From: Flavobacterium solisilvae
Lineage (GTDB): Bacteria > Bacteroidota > Bacteroidia > Flavobacteriales > Flavobacteriaceae
Assembly: GCF_012911605.1 (NCBI RefSeq)
Contig: NZ_JAAMPT010000204.1
Coordinates: 62,001 to 126,000 of the forward strand
DNA: 64,000 nt
Direction: 5' to 3'
Position numbers and translations under genes: made by a program. The notes below the pieces were generated by a model. That model did not search any database. It had not been told where the DNA came from and saw only the letters and a program-made list of their open reading frames with translations. Positions 34,762 through 43,946 of the stretch are shown piece after piece (the first letter of the stretch is position 1; the number at the start of each line of letters is the position of its first letter).

Positions 34762-36987
34762 TTAATCTATTAATTCAAATTTACTTTTTAGTTTAATATC
34801 TTCAGAAGATGAACCAATCATAATATCAAATTCTCCAGCTTCAGATATTAACTCGATGTTATTGTTATAAAACGATATTGTTTCATTATTTATTGTAAAA
34901 CTTATTTCCTTTGTTTCTCCAGCTTGAAGAGCAATTTTATTGAAACCTTTTAATTCTTTTATAGGTCTAACAATTGAAGCAACTCTATCTCTTAAATAAA
35001 GTTGTACCACTTCTTCACCAGCTATTTTACCAGAATTTGTAATCTTTAATGAAACTTTTATTTCTTCATTTCTATTGATTTTATTTTTAGAAAGTTTCAA
35101 ATCAGAATAGTCAAATGTTGTGTAGCTCAAACCAAATCCAAAAGGAAACTTTGGTGAATTTGGTAAATCAATATATGATGAAACATAGGTTTTATCGTTA
35201 TCATCTTTTGCTGGTCTTCCGGTATTGTAATGATTGTAATAAATTGGAATTTGACCTTCATTTCGAGGAAATGTCATTGGTAACTTTCCAGATGGATTAT
35301 AATCTCCAAATAGAACATCTGCAATAGCATTTCCTGCTTCAGAACCTAACCACCATGTGTAAACGATAGTTGGCATATTATCAGCAGTCCAATTAAAAAC
35401 AAGTGGACGACCTGCATTAATTAATATTACTATTGGTTTGCCTGTTTTTTGTAACTCTTTTATTAATTCCTCTTGAACACCAGGAATAGCTATTGAGCTT
35501 CGACTTTTTGCTTCACCGCTCATATCGTGCTTTTCTCCAATACTCACAATAACTACATCGGCTTGATTAGCAACATCAATTGCTTCTTTAAAACCATCTT
35601 TATTGCTATCATTAATTCCACAACCTTTTGCATAAAGCAATTTAGTATTTTTGCTTACTTTTCTTTGTAATCCTTCCCATTGAGAAACAATATAAGTTGA
35701 ATCTACATCTTTTAAATCTATTGCCCAAAAACCATGATTTGCTCTTTTAAATTTTACCATTGGACCAATAAATGCTATTGTTTTTGTCTCCTTTGATAAT
35801 GGCAATATTTTATTTTCATTTTTTAATAACACAATACTTTTTGCGGCTACTTCTCTTGCGGCTTTAGTATTCTCTGAATTATTTAATTCTTTTTGCTGGC
35901 GTTTTGAGTCGCTAAATCTGTATGGATTATCAAAAAGTCCTAATTCGAATTTTTTTCTAAGAATTCTTCTCACAGCATCATCTAAAATTGAGTTAGGCAC
36001 TTTACCTTCTTCAACCAATTGCTTCAGATTATTTCGATAAGCATTACTTTCCATGTCCATATCACTTCCAGCCATTATTGCAGCAAATGCAGCTTCTTTT
36101 CCATCTTTAACATATCCATGAGCAATCATTTCTCCAATTGAACCCCAATCAGAAACAACAAAACCGTCAAAATTCCATTTTCCTTTCAAAATGTCACGTT
36201 GAATATGACTATTGCCTGTTGCTGGAACACCATTTATGTCATTAAAAGAATTCATAAAAGTTGCTGCTCCTGCATCGACAGCTGCTTTGAAAGGTGGTAA
36301 ATAGGTTTCCCAAAGAGTTCTTTCACTAATATCGACTGAATTATAATCTCTTCCTCCGATTGCTGCACCATATGCTGCAAAATGTTTTGCACAAGCTAAA
36401 ACGGAGTTTAATTCTCCTAACTTATTGCCTTGAAAACCTTTCACTCTTGCATAAGCAATTTTTGATCCCAAAAATGTATCCTCACCAGCACCTTCCATAA
36501 CTCTACCCCATCTTGGATCTCGAGACACATCTACCATTGGAGCAAAAGTCCAATGAATACCACTTGAGGCTGCTTCTCGTGCTGCTACTCTGGCTGATAG
36601 TTCAATTGCTTGTAAATCCCAACTGGCTGCTTCAGCCAAAGGAATAGGAAAAGTTGTTTTATATCCGTGAATTACATCAAGACCAAAAAGCAAGGGAATT
36701 TTTAAACGAGATTGCATTGCTAATTCTTGATATTGTCTTGTATATTCTGAACCAAGAACATTTAGCATTGAACCTATTTTACCTTGTTTAATTTCTTCTT
36801 TTTTATTTGGATTAATTGTTAAAGGTCCAGTAATTGTGTTATCTCCAGTATATTGATTTAATTGGCCAATTTTTTCTTCTAAAGTCATTTGCTTTAAAAG
36901 ATTTTCTACTTTCTGATCAATATTATTGTTTTGTGCAAAAGCAAAAGAAAATACTGTAAAAAAAAGTATGGATAATTTCTTTTTCAT
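34762..36987 (-). CDS. bglX: GH3 beta-glucosidase
   Basis: The 741-residue protein has a signal peptide (ending SFAFAQ), a GH3 N-terminal barrel (KIGQLNQYT, FAPMVDVSRDPRWGRVMEG, AKHFAAYGA), the nucleophile in FVVSDWGS, a C-terminal alpha/beta sandwich (ATKSIVLLKNE-like AAKSIVLLKNE) and a fibronectin-III-like end domain. It removes terminal glucose from beta-glucan oligosaccharides in the periplasm. It lies between GH5 and GH16 genes with gaps of 13 and 17 bases. The symbol follows the close likeness to BglX. Confidence 0.93.
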   Translation of the reverse strand: MKKKLSILFFTVFSFAFAQNNNIDQKVENLLKQMTLEEKIGQLNQYTGDNTITGPLTINPNKKEEIKQGKIGSMLNVLGSEYTRQYQELAMQSRLKIPLLFGLDVIHGYKTTFPIPLAEAASWDLQAIELSARVAAREAASSGIHWTFAPMVDVSRDPRWGRVMEGAGEDTFLGSKIAYARVKGFQGNKLGELNSVLACAKHFAAYGAAIGGRDYNSVDISERTLWETYLPPFKAAVDAGAATFMNSFNDINGVPATGNSHIQRDILKGKWNFDGFVVSDWGSIGEMIAHGYVKDGKEAAFAAIMAGSDMDMESNAYRNNLKQLVEEGKVPNSILDDAVRRILRKKFELGLFDNPYRFSDSKRQQKELNNSENTKAAREVAAKSIVLLKNENKILPLSKETKTIAFIGPMVKFKRANHGFWAIDLKDVDSTYIVSQWEGLQRKVSKNTKLLYAKGCGINDSNKDGFKEAIDVANQADVVIVSIGEKHDMSGEAKSRSSIAIPGVQEELIKELQKTGKPIVILINAGRPLVFNWTADNMPTIVYTWWLGSEAGNAIADVLFGDYNPSGKLPMTFPRNEGQIPIYYNHYNTGRPAKDDNDKTYVSSYIDLPNSPKFPFGFGLSYTTFDYSDLKLSKNKINRNEEIKVSLKITNSGKIAGEEVVQLYLRDRVASIVRPIKELKGFNKIALQAGETKEISFTINNETISFYNNNIELISEAGEFDIMIGSSSEDIKLKSKFELID

Positions 36988-37000
36988 TATTAAACGTTGT

Positions 37001-38752
37001 TTATTTTTTAAATTCGATGTAATTAACTTTAAAATCGCCTCCTTTTACAAAGTGCATTCTAATTTTATTTTGCCCAGAATTAAGTTTCACTTTTCCAAAA
37101 GAGGCATTTTGCCAAACTGAAGTCTTATCATTTCCTTGAATTATAACGGAAGAACTTGAAATTACATTACCAGCAGCATCTGATAAATAAATTTCACCAC
37201 TTGTTTTACCTGCTAAAAATCGAATTTCAACTTCAACAGATTTTGTACTTTCAAGCTCAACAGTATATTGAAGCCATTCTCCATCTTCAATGTGAGAAAC
37301 TTGATAACCATTGGTTACTTTGTCGTTACATTCTTCTATATCAACGGCATCGTTACGCATTTTATTTCCTTTATTCCATTGTGTTCTTTCATTAGAAGAA
37401 ACCCAATAATTATAAGCATCTTTATCAAAATAAGCTTGATTGATTTGCCCTAAATCAAACTCTGTTGCAAATACTTTTGCAGGAAGTCTGTGTTTCTTAT
37501 ATGGTTTAGTATCAGTTGAGTTTACTTGTCTAAACATAGCATCAATAACATCTCTTTTTATTTCAACCTTACTCATTTTATAATTTTCAGCTACTTGAAA
37601 TAAAATTGCTTTGGCTTCTTCTTTACTAGGTTTATTAGTTCCTTTTTCCCAATAATGCAATAATTTATCATATCCTTTTGGTTGAATAACCGATGTAACT
37701 CCAGCAATATTATCTATTTTTTTCATTGGCCAAAATGCCCAACCAATATTATTACTTTCCATTAATCGGATAGCATCAGTAAACCAAGCATTAGAATTTT
37801 CGCCACTTTCTCCAAGCCAAATTGGAACATTATATTGCTTTCTATATTCTAAAAACTGATTTATACTTCCTGCATCATTATAATTCCAATATTTATGAAA
37901 ACTCAACGCAGTATTGTCATCCCAAAGCGGAAATATTCCGTTGTAATTATTTCCCCAACAGTTTCCTTCAATAAATATCAAATGATTTTTATCGACTTCG
38001 CGAATGGCTTGCGTAACTTTAACTTGTAACTCACGTAACGGCGCGTTTTGTTTTTCATCACAACCATTTTTATTGGTTGCAGAAAAATTCCAATTGGGTT
38101 CGTTAATAATGTCATAAGCTCCAATCCATGGATTATCTTTGTAACGTTCAGCTATTTTTTTCCAAAACGCAATCATTTTATCCTGATTTTCTTTGCTTTC
38201 CCAAAGTGATGGTTTTGTTTCATCATAATCCGAAATGTTAGCGTCTTTTCCTTGTCCGCCTGGAGCTGCGTGTAAATCTAAAATTAGATATATTTTATTA
38301 TCAGTACACCATTGTAATAAATCATCGGTCATTTTAAAACCTTCTTCTAACCAAGTGTTTTTCCCTTTAACAGGTTCTTTTTCAATTGGAAGCGTGTATA
38401 AATTATAATGCATTGGTAATCTAACCGAATTAAATCCCCAAGCAGCAAGAGAATCGATATCGGCTTTTGTAATTCCGTTATTTTTATAATTTTTATAAAA
38501 TTCAACTGTATTTTCTTTACCTATTACATCTTCAATTTTTTCTCTAATTTTAAATTGTGGTCCAGCAAATTCACCGGTTTTAATCATGTAACCTTCTTGA
38601 ACCATCCATCCGCCAAGACCTAAACCACGAAAAACTAGATTTTTGCCATTTCCATCTACAATATTTTGTCCGTCGCGATGCACAAATCCTTGTGCAAAAA
38701 TGCAGGATGGAAAACAAAAGAAAAACAACAAATTTTTAAATATAGCTTTCAT
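37001..38752 (-). CDS. GH5-like glucanase with C-terminal CBM6 domain
   Basis: The 583-residue protein has a signal peptide (ending CIFAQ). The GH5 barrel shows FRGLGLGGWMVQEGY, WGFNSVRLPMHYNLY, the acid/base in DIINEPNW and the nucleophile region IWLGESGENSNAW. From about residue 440 a CBM6-type beta-sandwich follows (DGEWLQYTVEL, KTSGEIYLSDAAG, NKIRMHFVKGGDFKVNYIEF). It fits exo- or endo-glucanases of the beta-1,3/1,6 type; the subfamily was not determined. The gene is 45 bases after GH30; a short 7-bp hairpin lies there. Confidence 0.88.
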   Translation of the reverse strand: MKAIFKNLLFFFCFPSCIFAQGFVHRDGQNIVDGNGKNLVFRGLGLGGWMVQEGYMIKTGEFAGPQFKIREKIEDVIGKENTVEFYKNYKNNGITKADIDSLAAWGFNSVRLPMHYNLYTLPIEKEPVKGKNTWLEEGFKMTDDLLQWCTDNKIYLILDLHAAPGGQGKDANISDYDETKPSLWESKENQDKMIAFWKKIAERYKDNPWIGAYDIINEPNWNFSATNKNGCDEKQNAPLRELQVKVTQAIREVDKNHLIFIEGNCWGNNYNGIFPLWDDNTALSFHKYWNYNDAGSINQFLEYRKQYNVPIWLGESGENSNAWFTDAIRLMESNNIGWAFWPMKKIDNIAGVTSVIQPKGYDKLLHYWEKGTNKPSKEEAKAILFQVAENYKMSKVEIKRDVIDAMFRQVNSTDTKPYKKHRLPAKVFATEFDLGQINQAYFDKDAYNYWVSSNERTQWNKGNKMRNDAVDIEECNDKVTNGYQVSHIEDGEWLQYTVELESTKSVEVEIRFLAGKTSGEIYLSDAAGNVISSSSVIIQGNDKTSVWQNASFGKVKLNSGQNKIRMHFVKGGDFKVNYIEFKK

Positions 38753-38797
38753 AGATTTTTTGATTAAGAAAGTTCTTAACTAAGGCCGAACCGATAA

Positions 38798-40255
38798 TTA
38801 ATATACCAACGTTTGTATTCCTTTGGCTGGAATTTTTACTTCGGTTGCCGCAGTACCAATACATAAATTATAGGTAACTTCTTTATTACTTTGATTAAAT
38901 ACAACGGTAACCATTTTCCCATCAGGATTTAAGAATGATGTTGACATCAAAGCACTTCTGCTAGGTGAAGTACTTACTCTTTTTGCACCTTTGGCTATAA
39001 ATTTTGAAAAATGTCCAATCATATAATACGATGGCGTAAAAATTAATTGACCTGTAGATGTATCGCCATGAACTGGAGCAAAACAGAAGTTTTTAACGTG
39101 ATTTGGTCCGCCAAATTGATCTAACAAAATGTTCCAATCTGTCCAAGCAACTGTTCCGTTGTTAAAATCATTAATCATTGACTTGGCATAACGTTCGCCA
39201 TTTTTCCAAAGTTGGTATTTTAAAGCATCAAATTTTTCGTTGCAACCTTCTGTAAACATCAAATTTACATCAGGATACATTTCGTTTACTAAGCCAACAT
39301 TATTAAACATTGGTTCGCCTCCACTCCAATCTTCGTACCAATGGAAACCTAATCCCCAAACATATTTCTTAGCTTCAGCATCGTCTAAAATGGTACTAGC
39401 ACGCTGTACCATTAAATCGCGATTATGATCCCAAACAGTAATTTTTTTGTCGCCAAAACCATTTTTTTCTAATGTTGGTCCAAGAAAATTTTTAAGAAAA
39501 TCTCTTTCTTCTTCGGCTGAGTAAATACATGACTCCCAAATTTGAGTTGCCATTGGCTCGTTTTGTATAGTCAATCCCCAAACCGGAATTCCTTCTTTTT
39601 CTAATGCTTGAATGTATTTTACGTAGTAGTTTGCCCAAGGTTGATAGAATTCAGGCAATAATTTTCCTCCTTTTAGCATGTGATTGTTGCTTTTCATAAA
39701 AGCTGGTGGCGACCAAGGACTGATGTAAAATGTAGCATCATTTCCAATGATATTCATCGCACTTTTTATTAAAGGAAGTTTGAATTTTCTATCTGGTGCA
39801 ATGTCAAATGTTTTTAAGTCTTTATCACCTTCTTTGATATAAGTATAAGAACCAGAACTAAAGTCACAACTGTTCATATTGGTTCTCAACAAAGTATATC
39901 CAATACCTTTATCTTTAGTAAAATAAGCATCTAAAAATTGCTGTTGCTGTTGTTTTGGTAATTTTGCAAAAACCTCAGCACTAGCGTCGGTAATAGCACC
40001 ACCTATACCTAAAAAAGTTTGGAATTGCTTATTTGGGTTAACAAAAACACAAAACTGTGTTTCTAATGGTTGTTTTAATTCTGTAAAGCGTAAATCAGCT
40101 GTTTTTGAGATTCTCAAATCAGAGCTATCAGCAGATGTATAAACTATAACTGTTTTATCTTTTGTAGAAAATTCCATTTTATCAGACTTCGTTTTAGGTT
40201 GAGCAAAACCAAAAAAAGATGATAAAAGCAATCCTATATATATATTATTTTTCAT
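38798..40255 (-). CDS. GH30 glucosylceramidase-like beta-glucanase
   Basis: With the ATG at 40255 the protein starts MKNNIYIGLLLSSFFGFAQ, a signal peptide; starts at 40261 and 40276 are possible, but the latter overlaps the previous stop. The GH30 barrel has FLGIGGAITDAS, LLRTNMNSCDFS, ISPWSPPAFMKSN, the acid/base motif TIQNEPMA and the nucleophile region LMFTEGCNE. GH30 enzymes of these loci cut beta-1,6-glucan branches or act as glucosidases. It is adjacent to a second GH30 gene and probably arose by duplication long ago. Confidence 0.92.
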   Translation of the reverse strand: MKNNIYIGLLLSSFFGFAQPKTKSDKMEFSTKDKTVIVYTSADSSDLRISKTADLRFTELKQPLETQFCVFVNPNKQFQTFLGIGGAITDASAEVFAKLPKQQQQQFLDAYFTKDKGIGYTLLRTNMNSCDFSSGSYTYIKEGDKDLKTFDIAPDRKFKLPLIKSAMNIIGNDATFYISPWSPPAFMKSNNHMLKGGKLLPEFYQPWANYYVKYIQALEKEGIPVWGLTIQNEPMATQIWESCIYSAEEERDFLKNFLGPTLEKNGFGDKKITVWDHNRDLMVQRASTILDDAEAKKYVWGLGFHWYEDWSGGEPMFNNVGLVNEMYPDVNLMFTEGCNEKFDALKYQLWKNGERYAKSMINDFNNGTVAWTDWNILLDQFGGPNHVKNFCFAPVHGDTSTGQLIFTPSYYMIGHFSKFIAKGAKRVSTSPSRSALMSTSFLNPDGKMVTVVFNQSNKEVTYNLCIGTAATEVKIPAKGIQTLVY

Positions 40256-40269
40256 ATTCATTTTTTTTA

Positions 40270-41721
40270 TTACCAAACAAATGTTCCAACAGCACCAGCA
40301 TCAAGAGAAACCATAACCCATTTGCCATTGTGTTTTATATTAAAAATTTCAAAAGCGTTTCCGTCATTTTCTACAATTAGTACTTTTTTACCTGCAGGAG
40401 TTTTAAAAGCAACACTATTCAAATTTCCTGTTTGAGTTGAAGCAATTCTTTGTGAACCAGCTGGAACAAATTTAGAAGCATGACCAACGATGTAAAAACC
40501 AACGTTTTTAGCATAACTCGAACTTCCATTAACAGTAATTGCACCTTTACAAGTTGTACATCCACCATTAGTATGTGGTCCAAAAGATCCGTTATTTGCT
40601 AAATTCCATTCTAAGGCTGTTTTACTCCAATTGCGCATCGAACCAATGATTACATTTTTTAGATGCCATTTTAAATCACCACCAAAACTTCCTGTTGAAG
40701 CTGTATATTGTTCGGTGAAATAGATGTTTTTATTTGGAAAAGCATTGCGAACTGTACTCAAAGCCGAAATATCGCCTGCATATAAATGAAAAGCAGAACC
40801 ATCAATAAATGTGCTTGCATTAGAATCGGATAAAATAGAAGTTGGATAAGCTGTGTTGTCGCAATTATGATCATAAATCACAATTTTGGTTGTAATTCCT
40901 GCCGATTGAAAAGCTGGTCCTAAATTATTTTTGATAAAATTAGCTTGTTGAGTTGCCGACATAGACATACTAGGATTATTTCCTGGATGAAGTGGTTCGT
41001 TTTGAGGCGTGATAGCATCAATTGTAATACCTTCGGCTTGCATTCCTTGTATATATTTCACAAAATATTGAGCATAAGCACTATAATATTGAGGCAATAA
41101 ACTTCCTCCAACAGAATTTGCGTTATCTTTCATCCAAACCGGTGGCGACCAAGGTGTTGCCATTATTTTAATATTTGGATTTATAGCCAAAATATCTTGA
41201 AGCATATCGATTAAATCAGCATCAGCTGCAAGACTAAAATTTGTTAAATTAACATCAGTTTGACCAGCTGGCATATCGTTGTAGCTGAAAACAGTACTAT
41301 TTAAATCGGATGCACCAATGCTTAATCGAAGATAATTGATTGAAATTCCATTATCTCCATTTCCAAATAACTCTTGTAGCAATTCTTGTTTTTTTGTAGC
41401 TGTTAATTGATTGATAACCTCAACACTTCCACCAGTTAGCGTGAAACCAAATCCATCAACAGTTTGAAAAGTTTGACTTTCAGACACATCAATATTTGGA
41501 TAGGTATTTGCAGCAGTTGAGAAAGCTAAAATGGTTGTTTGTTTTTGAAGTTTTACTGTTTCGTCGCCTTTTGTTTTCCAAAAATCAACTTGGTTGGTAA
41601 TTGGTGTTGGTGTAGGATTTGGATTGTTGTCCTCGCCATCAGAACCTGATGATTGTGCACAACTTGATAATCCTATTGCCAATAACAAGTTTAGTAGTTT
41701 TGTATATTTTAATTTTATCAT
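40270..41721 (-). CDS. GH30 beta-glucanase, lipoprotein
   Basis: The start at 41721 gives MIKLKYTKLLNLLLAIGLSSCAQSS, a lipoprotein signal with the lipid-anchored Cys; an earlier ATG at 41784 is rejected because it lies inside a hairpin and spoils the signal. A Pro/Asn/Thr-rich linker (NNPNPTPTPI) precedes the GH30 domain with VDGFGFTLTGGS, ATPWSPPVWMKDN, the acid/base TPQNEPLHP and nucleophile IYFTEQYT. It would sit on the outer membrane and cut beta-1,6 linked or branched glucans, while the neighbour GH30 is soluble. Confidence 0.92.
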   Translation of the reverse strand: MIKLKYTKLLNLLLAIGLSSCAQSSGSDGEDNNPNPTPTPITNQVDFWKTKGDETVKLQKQTTILAFSTAANTYPNIDVSESQTFQTVDGFGFTLTGGSVEVINQLTATKKQELLQELFGNGDNGISINYLRLSIGASDLNSTVFSYNDMPAGQTDVNLTNFSLAADADLIDMLQDILAINPNIKIMATPWSPPVWMKDNANSVGGSLLPQYYSAYAQYFVKYIQGMQAEGITIDAITPQNEPLHPGNNPSMSMSATQQANFIKNNLGPAFQSAGITTKIVIYDHNCDNTAYPTSILSDSNASTFIDGSAFHLYAGDISALSTVRNAFPNKNIYFTEQYTASTGSFGGDLKWHLKNVIIGSMRNWSKTALEWNLANNGSFGPHTNGGCTTCKGAITVNGSSSYAKNVGFYIVGHASKFVPAGSQRIASTQTGNLNSVAFKTPAGKKVLIVENDGNAFEIFNIKHNGKWVMVSLDAGAVGTFVW

Positions 41722-41765
41722 TAATTCTAATTTTAATCTTATAATCTCAAGAAAATCTCCATTAA

Positions 41766-41794
41766 ATAGCTTCTGAAATTTCATCAGAAGCTAT
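41766..41794 (-). promoter_or_regulatory. 11-bp intercistronic hairpin before GH30
   Basis: ATAGCTTCTGA (41766-41776) and TCAGAAGCTAT (41784-41794) form a perfect stem. It lies between the lipoprotein GH16 stop and the GH30 start. It has no T run, so it is more likely an RNA processing or stability element or a weak terminator. Confidence 0.6.
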
Positions 41795-41827
41795 CAACGG
41801 ATTAAGTAACCTAAACTCAAACAAACA

Positions 41828-42904
41828 TTAATTGAAAACTCTAACATAATCTACTTCAAGTGTAGCTGATGTAAAGTTTGGATCTACGGCTCCGCCAAAA
41901 TTTCCTCCTATTGCACAATTGAATATGAAGAAAAACGGATCATTGAAAGGTGTCTCACTATTGTTGTTAAACGTATGAAACAATTGATTATCTACATAAA
42001 ATTTTAAATAAGAGGCATTCCATTTAAGCGTATATAAATGAAATGAAGTAGTAACTCCTGGAACAACTACAGAACCCGAAACTCCATTACCTCCAAAGTG
42101 ATTAGGATAATGTAACGTGCCGTGGATTTTATTCAAATCGTTTCCAACGTGTTCCATAATATCAATTTCGCCGCAAGCTGGCCAACCTACCGCACTTAGA
42201 TTATTTCCAAGCATCCAAAGTGCTGGCCAAGTGCCACCTCCAGCTGGAAGTTTTGCTCTCATTTCAATTTTACCATATTTAACAGAATATTTATCTCTTG
42301 TTACAATTCGGGCAGAAGTATAATTACTTCCGCTGTAATTTTCTTTTCTTGCTGTAATTTTTAACACACCATTTTCAACTTTAACATTTTCAGGTCGATT
42401 GGTGTAATATTGTAATTCATTATTTCCCCAACCGTTATCACCTGTTCCTGTTTCATAACTCCATTTTGAGCTATCTGGCGCACCATCGGTATTAAATTCA
42501 TCCGACCAAACTACAGATGAAACAACATATACTGTAATATTAATGGATGTTGAAATGAATTTACTTCCTTTATAAGCCGAAGCATGAATGGTATAAGTAT
42601 TTACTCCCGAAAGTGTAAAAGTATAACTAAACACACCCGATGTTGTATTGATGGTTTGTCCTTCAATTAATACTTTGTATGAGGTTGCATTATCGGCAGA
42701 AACATTAAAATGAACTAACCCAGAACCATCACCATTTGGGTTCGCTGTTGACGTTCCAACAATATCTGCTGTGATCACTAGATTTGAAGGTGTATCCGAT
42801 TGTCCATCGTTTCCGCCACCATCGCTACTACAACCCGTAATTGGTATCAAAGAAATTAATCCCAAAAAAAGTATTATTGTATATTTCGATTGTAAATATT
42901 TCAT
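41828..42904 (-). CDS. GH16 laminarinase-like lipoprotein with PKD-like N-terminal domain
   Basis: The 358-residue protein has a lipoprotein signal (ending PITGCSSDGGG), a PKD-like domain at about residues 40-130 (PSNLVITADIVG, ANPNGDGSGLVHFNVSADNA) and a GH16 domain with WGNNELQYYT, AKLPAGGGTWPALWMLG, catalytic motif GEIDIMEHVG and IGGNFGG. It should act at the cell surface as the first cut on beta-1,3-glucan. Its N-terminal domain repeats that of the surface protein encoded just upstream, a sign that both dock in the same complex or arose from one module. Confidence 0.93.
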   Translation of the reverse strand: MKYLQSKYTIILFLGLISLIPITGCSSDGGGNDGQSDTPSNLVITADIVGTSTANPNGDGSGLVHFNVSADNATSYKVLIEGQTINTTSGVFSYTFTLSGVNTYTIHASAYKGSKFISTSINITVYVVSSVVWSDEFNTDGAPDSSKWSYETGTGDNGWGNNELQYYTNRPENVKVENGVLKITARKENYSGSNYTSARIVTRDKYSVKYGKIEMRAKLPAGGGTWPALWMLGNNLSAVGWPACGEIDIMEHVGNDLNKIHGTLHYPNHFGGNGVSGSVVVPGVTTSFHLYTLKWNASYLKFYVDNQLFHTFNNNSETPFNDPFFFIFNCAIGGNFGGAVDPNFTSATLEVDYVRVFN

Positions 42905-42922
42905 AAAAAAAGGTGTGATTTA

Positions 42923-42956
42923 AACCCATAAGCATCTTAAAAGATACTTATGGGTT
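42923..42956 (-). promoter_or_regulatory. long intercistronic hairpin between surface protein and GH16 genes
   Basis: AACCCATAAG and CTTATGGGTT form a stem that continues after one bulged or mismatched pair with ATCTT/AAGAT. No long T run follows on the coding strand. It divides the SusCD/surface-protein part from the enzyme part of the operon and may lower or stabilise transcripts on one side. Confidence 0.65.
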
Positions 42957-42982
42957 AATTAATTTAATCAACTTAAAAAAAC

Positions 42983-43936
42983 TTATGGTGCTGGGATTAA
43001 TTTTAAATACCAAGCATTTCCAGTTTCAGTACCTTGAACTCTTAGGTACATGTAGTTATCGTTAATTTCTAAAATCTCAAATTCTCTTTTTAATGCTCCA
43101 TAACCAATAAAAGTTGTTGAACCACCCAAAAGAATTGCTGCGCCAGTTGTTTGAACATCTGAATTAGAAGGAGAAACACTTGATGGAACAAAAGAGAAAG
43201 AAGAACTTCCACCACCATAACTATAACAACCTTCATCTCCAGAAGCTGGAATTCCTGGTATTGAAGCCAAATCCCCAGTTTTTGTAAATGCTCCGTCTGG
43301 AGTAGCCACGTCAATGGAAAATGCGTTTCCAACTTTATTAAAAGTAAATGTTGCTGTGTAAAAACAATTACAACAAGCAACTTTCTCATTAATAGCAGCA
43401 GCCCACCATTCTGGAGTATAACTACCATTATTCCAAGGACCAACTCCAAAATGTCCTGGTACACTTTTATCAACAACCCAAGATTTAGATGCATTATTAG
43501 TTAAACTAGTAACAACTTCTACACCTGGATCGAATAGACTTAAAACTGTAACTTCTGAAGTTGCTACAGTAGATGTTCCACCTTTTCCATAGGCAACAAC
43601 TGTAATTCTATAGGTTTGCAAACCTTGTTCAGTGAATTTTTTTGTGGTAATCCCTGATGCTACAGTTGTCATTTCCAAAACATCATCAGATAAATCGGTT
43701 ACATTTCTATAACCAATTTTATACGTCATTGCATTATCAGCCGTAACTGTAATTCCGACATTTCCAGAACCATCACCATTTGGGTTGGCTGAATCTTGAC
43801 CTTCAACTACAGTTTCGATAACTAAGTTGGTTGGTGCGGTCAAATCTCCTAATTCGTAATCATCTTTTTGACATCCAATGTATAATGATGTTAAAAGAAC
43901 GAATGGAATTAATAAATATTTTATTTTATTTTTCAT
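42983..43936 (-). CDS. surface glycan-binding lipoprotein, PKD-like
   Basis: The start at 43936 gives MKNKIKYLLIPFVLLTSLYIGCQKDD, a lipoprotein signal. A PKD-like domain follows (APTNLVIETVVEGQ, ANPNGDGSGNVGITVTADNA), and then a beta-rich C-terminal domain with aromatic residues (WNNGSYTPEWWAAAIN) suited to sugar stacking, a Cys pair in EKVACCNCFYT, and a closing YMYLRVQGTETGNAWYLKL. This is the usual position and design of a surface glycan-binding protein (SGBP) after SusD. Sugar binding is inferred from context. Confidence 0.75.
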   Translation of the reverse strand: MKNKIKYLLIPFVLLTSLYIGCQKDDYELGDLTAPTNLVIETVVEGQDSANPNGDGSGNVGITVTADNAMTYKIGYRNVTDLSDDVLEMTTVASGITTKKFTEQGLQTYRITVVAYGKGGTSTVATSEVTVLSLFDPGVEVVTSLTNNASKSWVVDKSVPGHFGVGPWNNGSYTPEWWAAAINEKVACCNCFYTATFTFNKVGNAFSIDVATPDGAFTKTGDLASIPGIPASGDEGCYSYGGGSSSFSFVPSSVSPSNSDVQTTGAAILLGGSTTFIGYGALKREFEILEINDNYMYLRVQGTETGNAWYLKLIPAP

Positions 43937-43946
43937 AGTCAATTTT

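Noticed and set aside
40270..41784. Longer GH30 start at 41784
   Set aside because: The start lies within an 11-bp hairpin and would place the lipoprotein signal inside the chain; ATG at 41721 gives a normal lipoprotein.
43090..43494. Minus-strand 134-codon frame inside the surface protein gene
   Set aside because: It is rich in Leu and Val by frame-shifted reading of the real gene and has no start context; the lipoprotein frame fits the operon.
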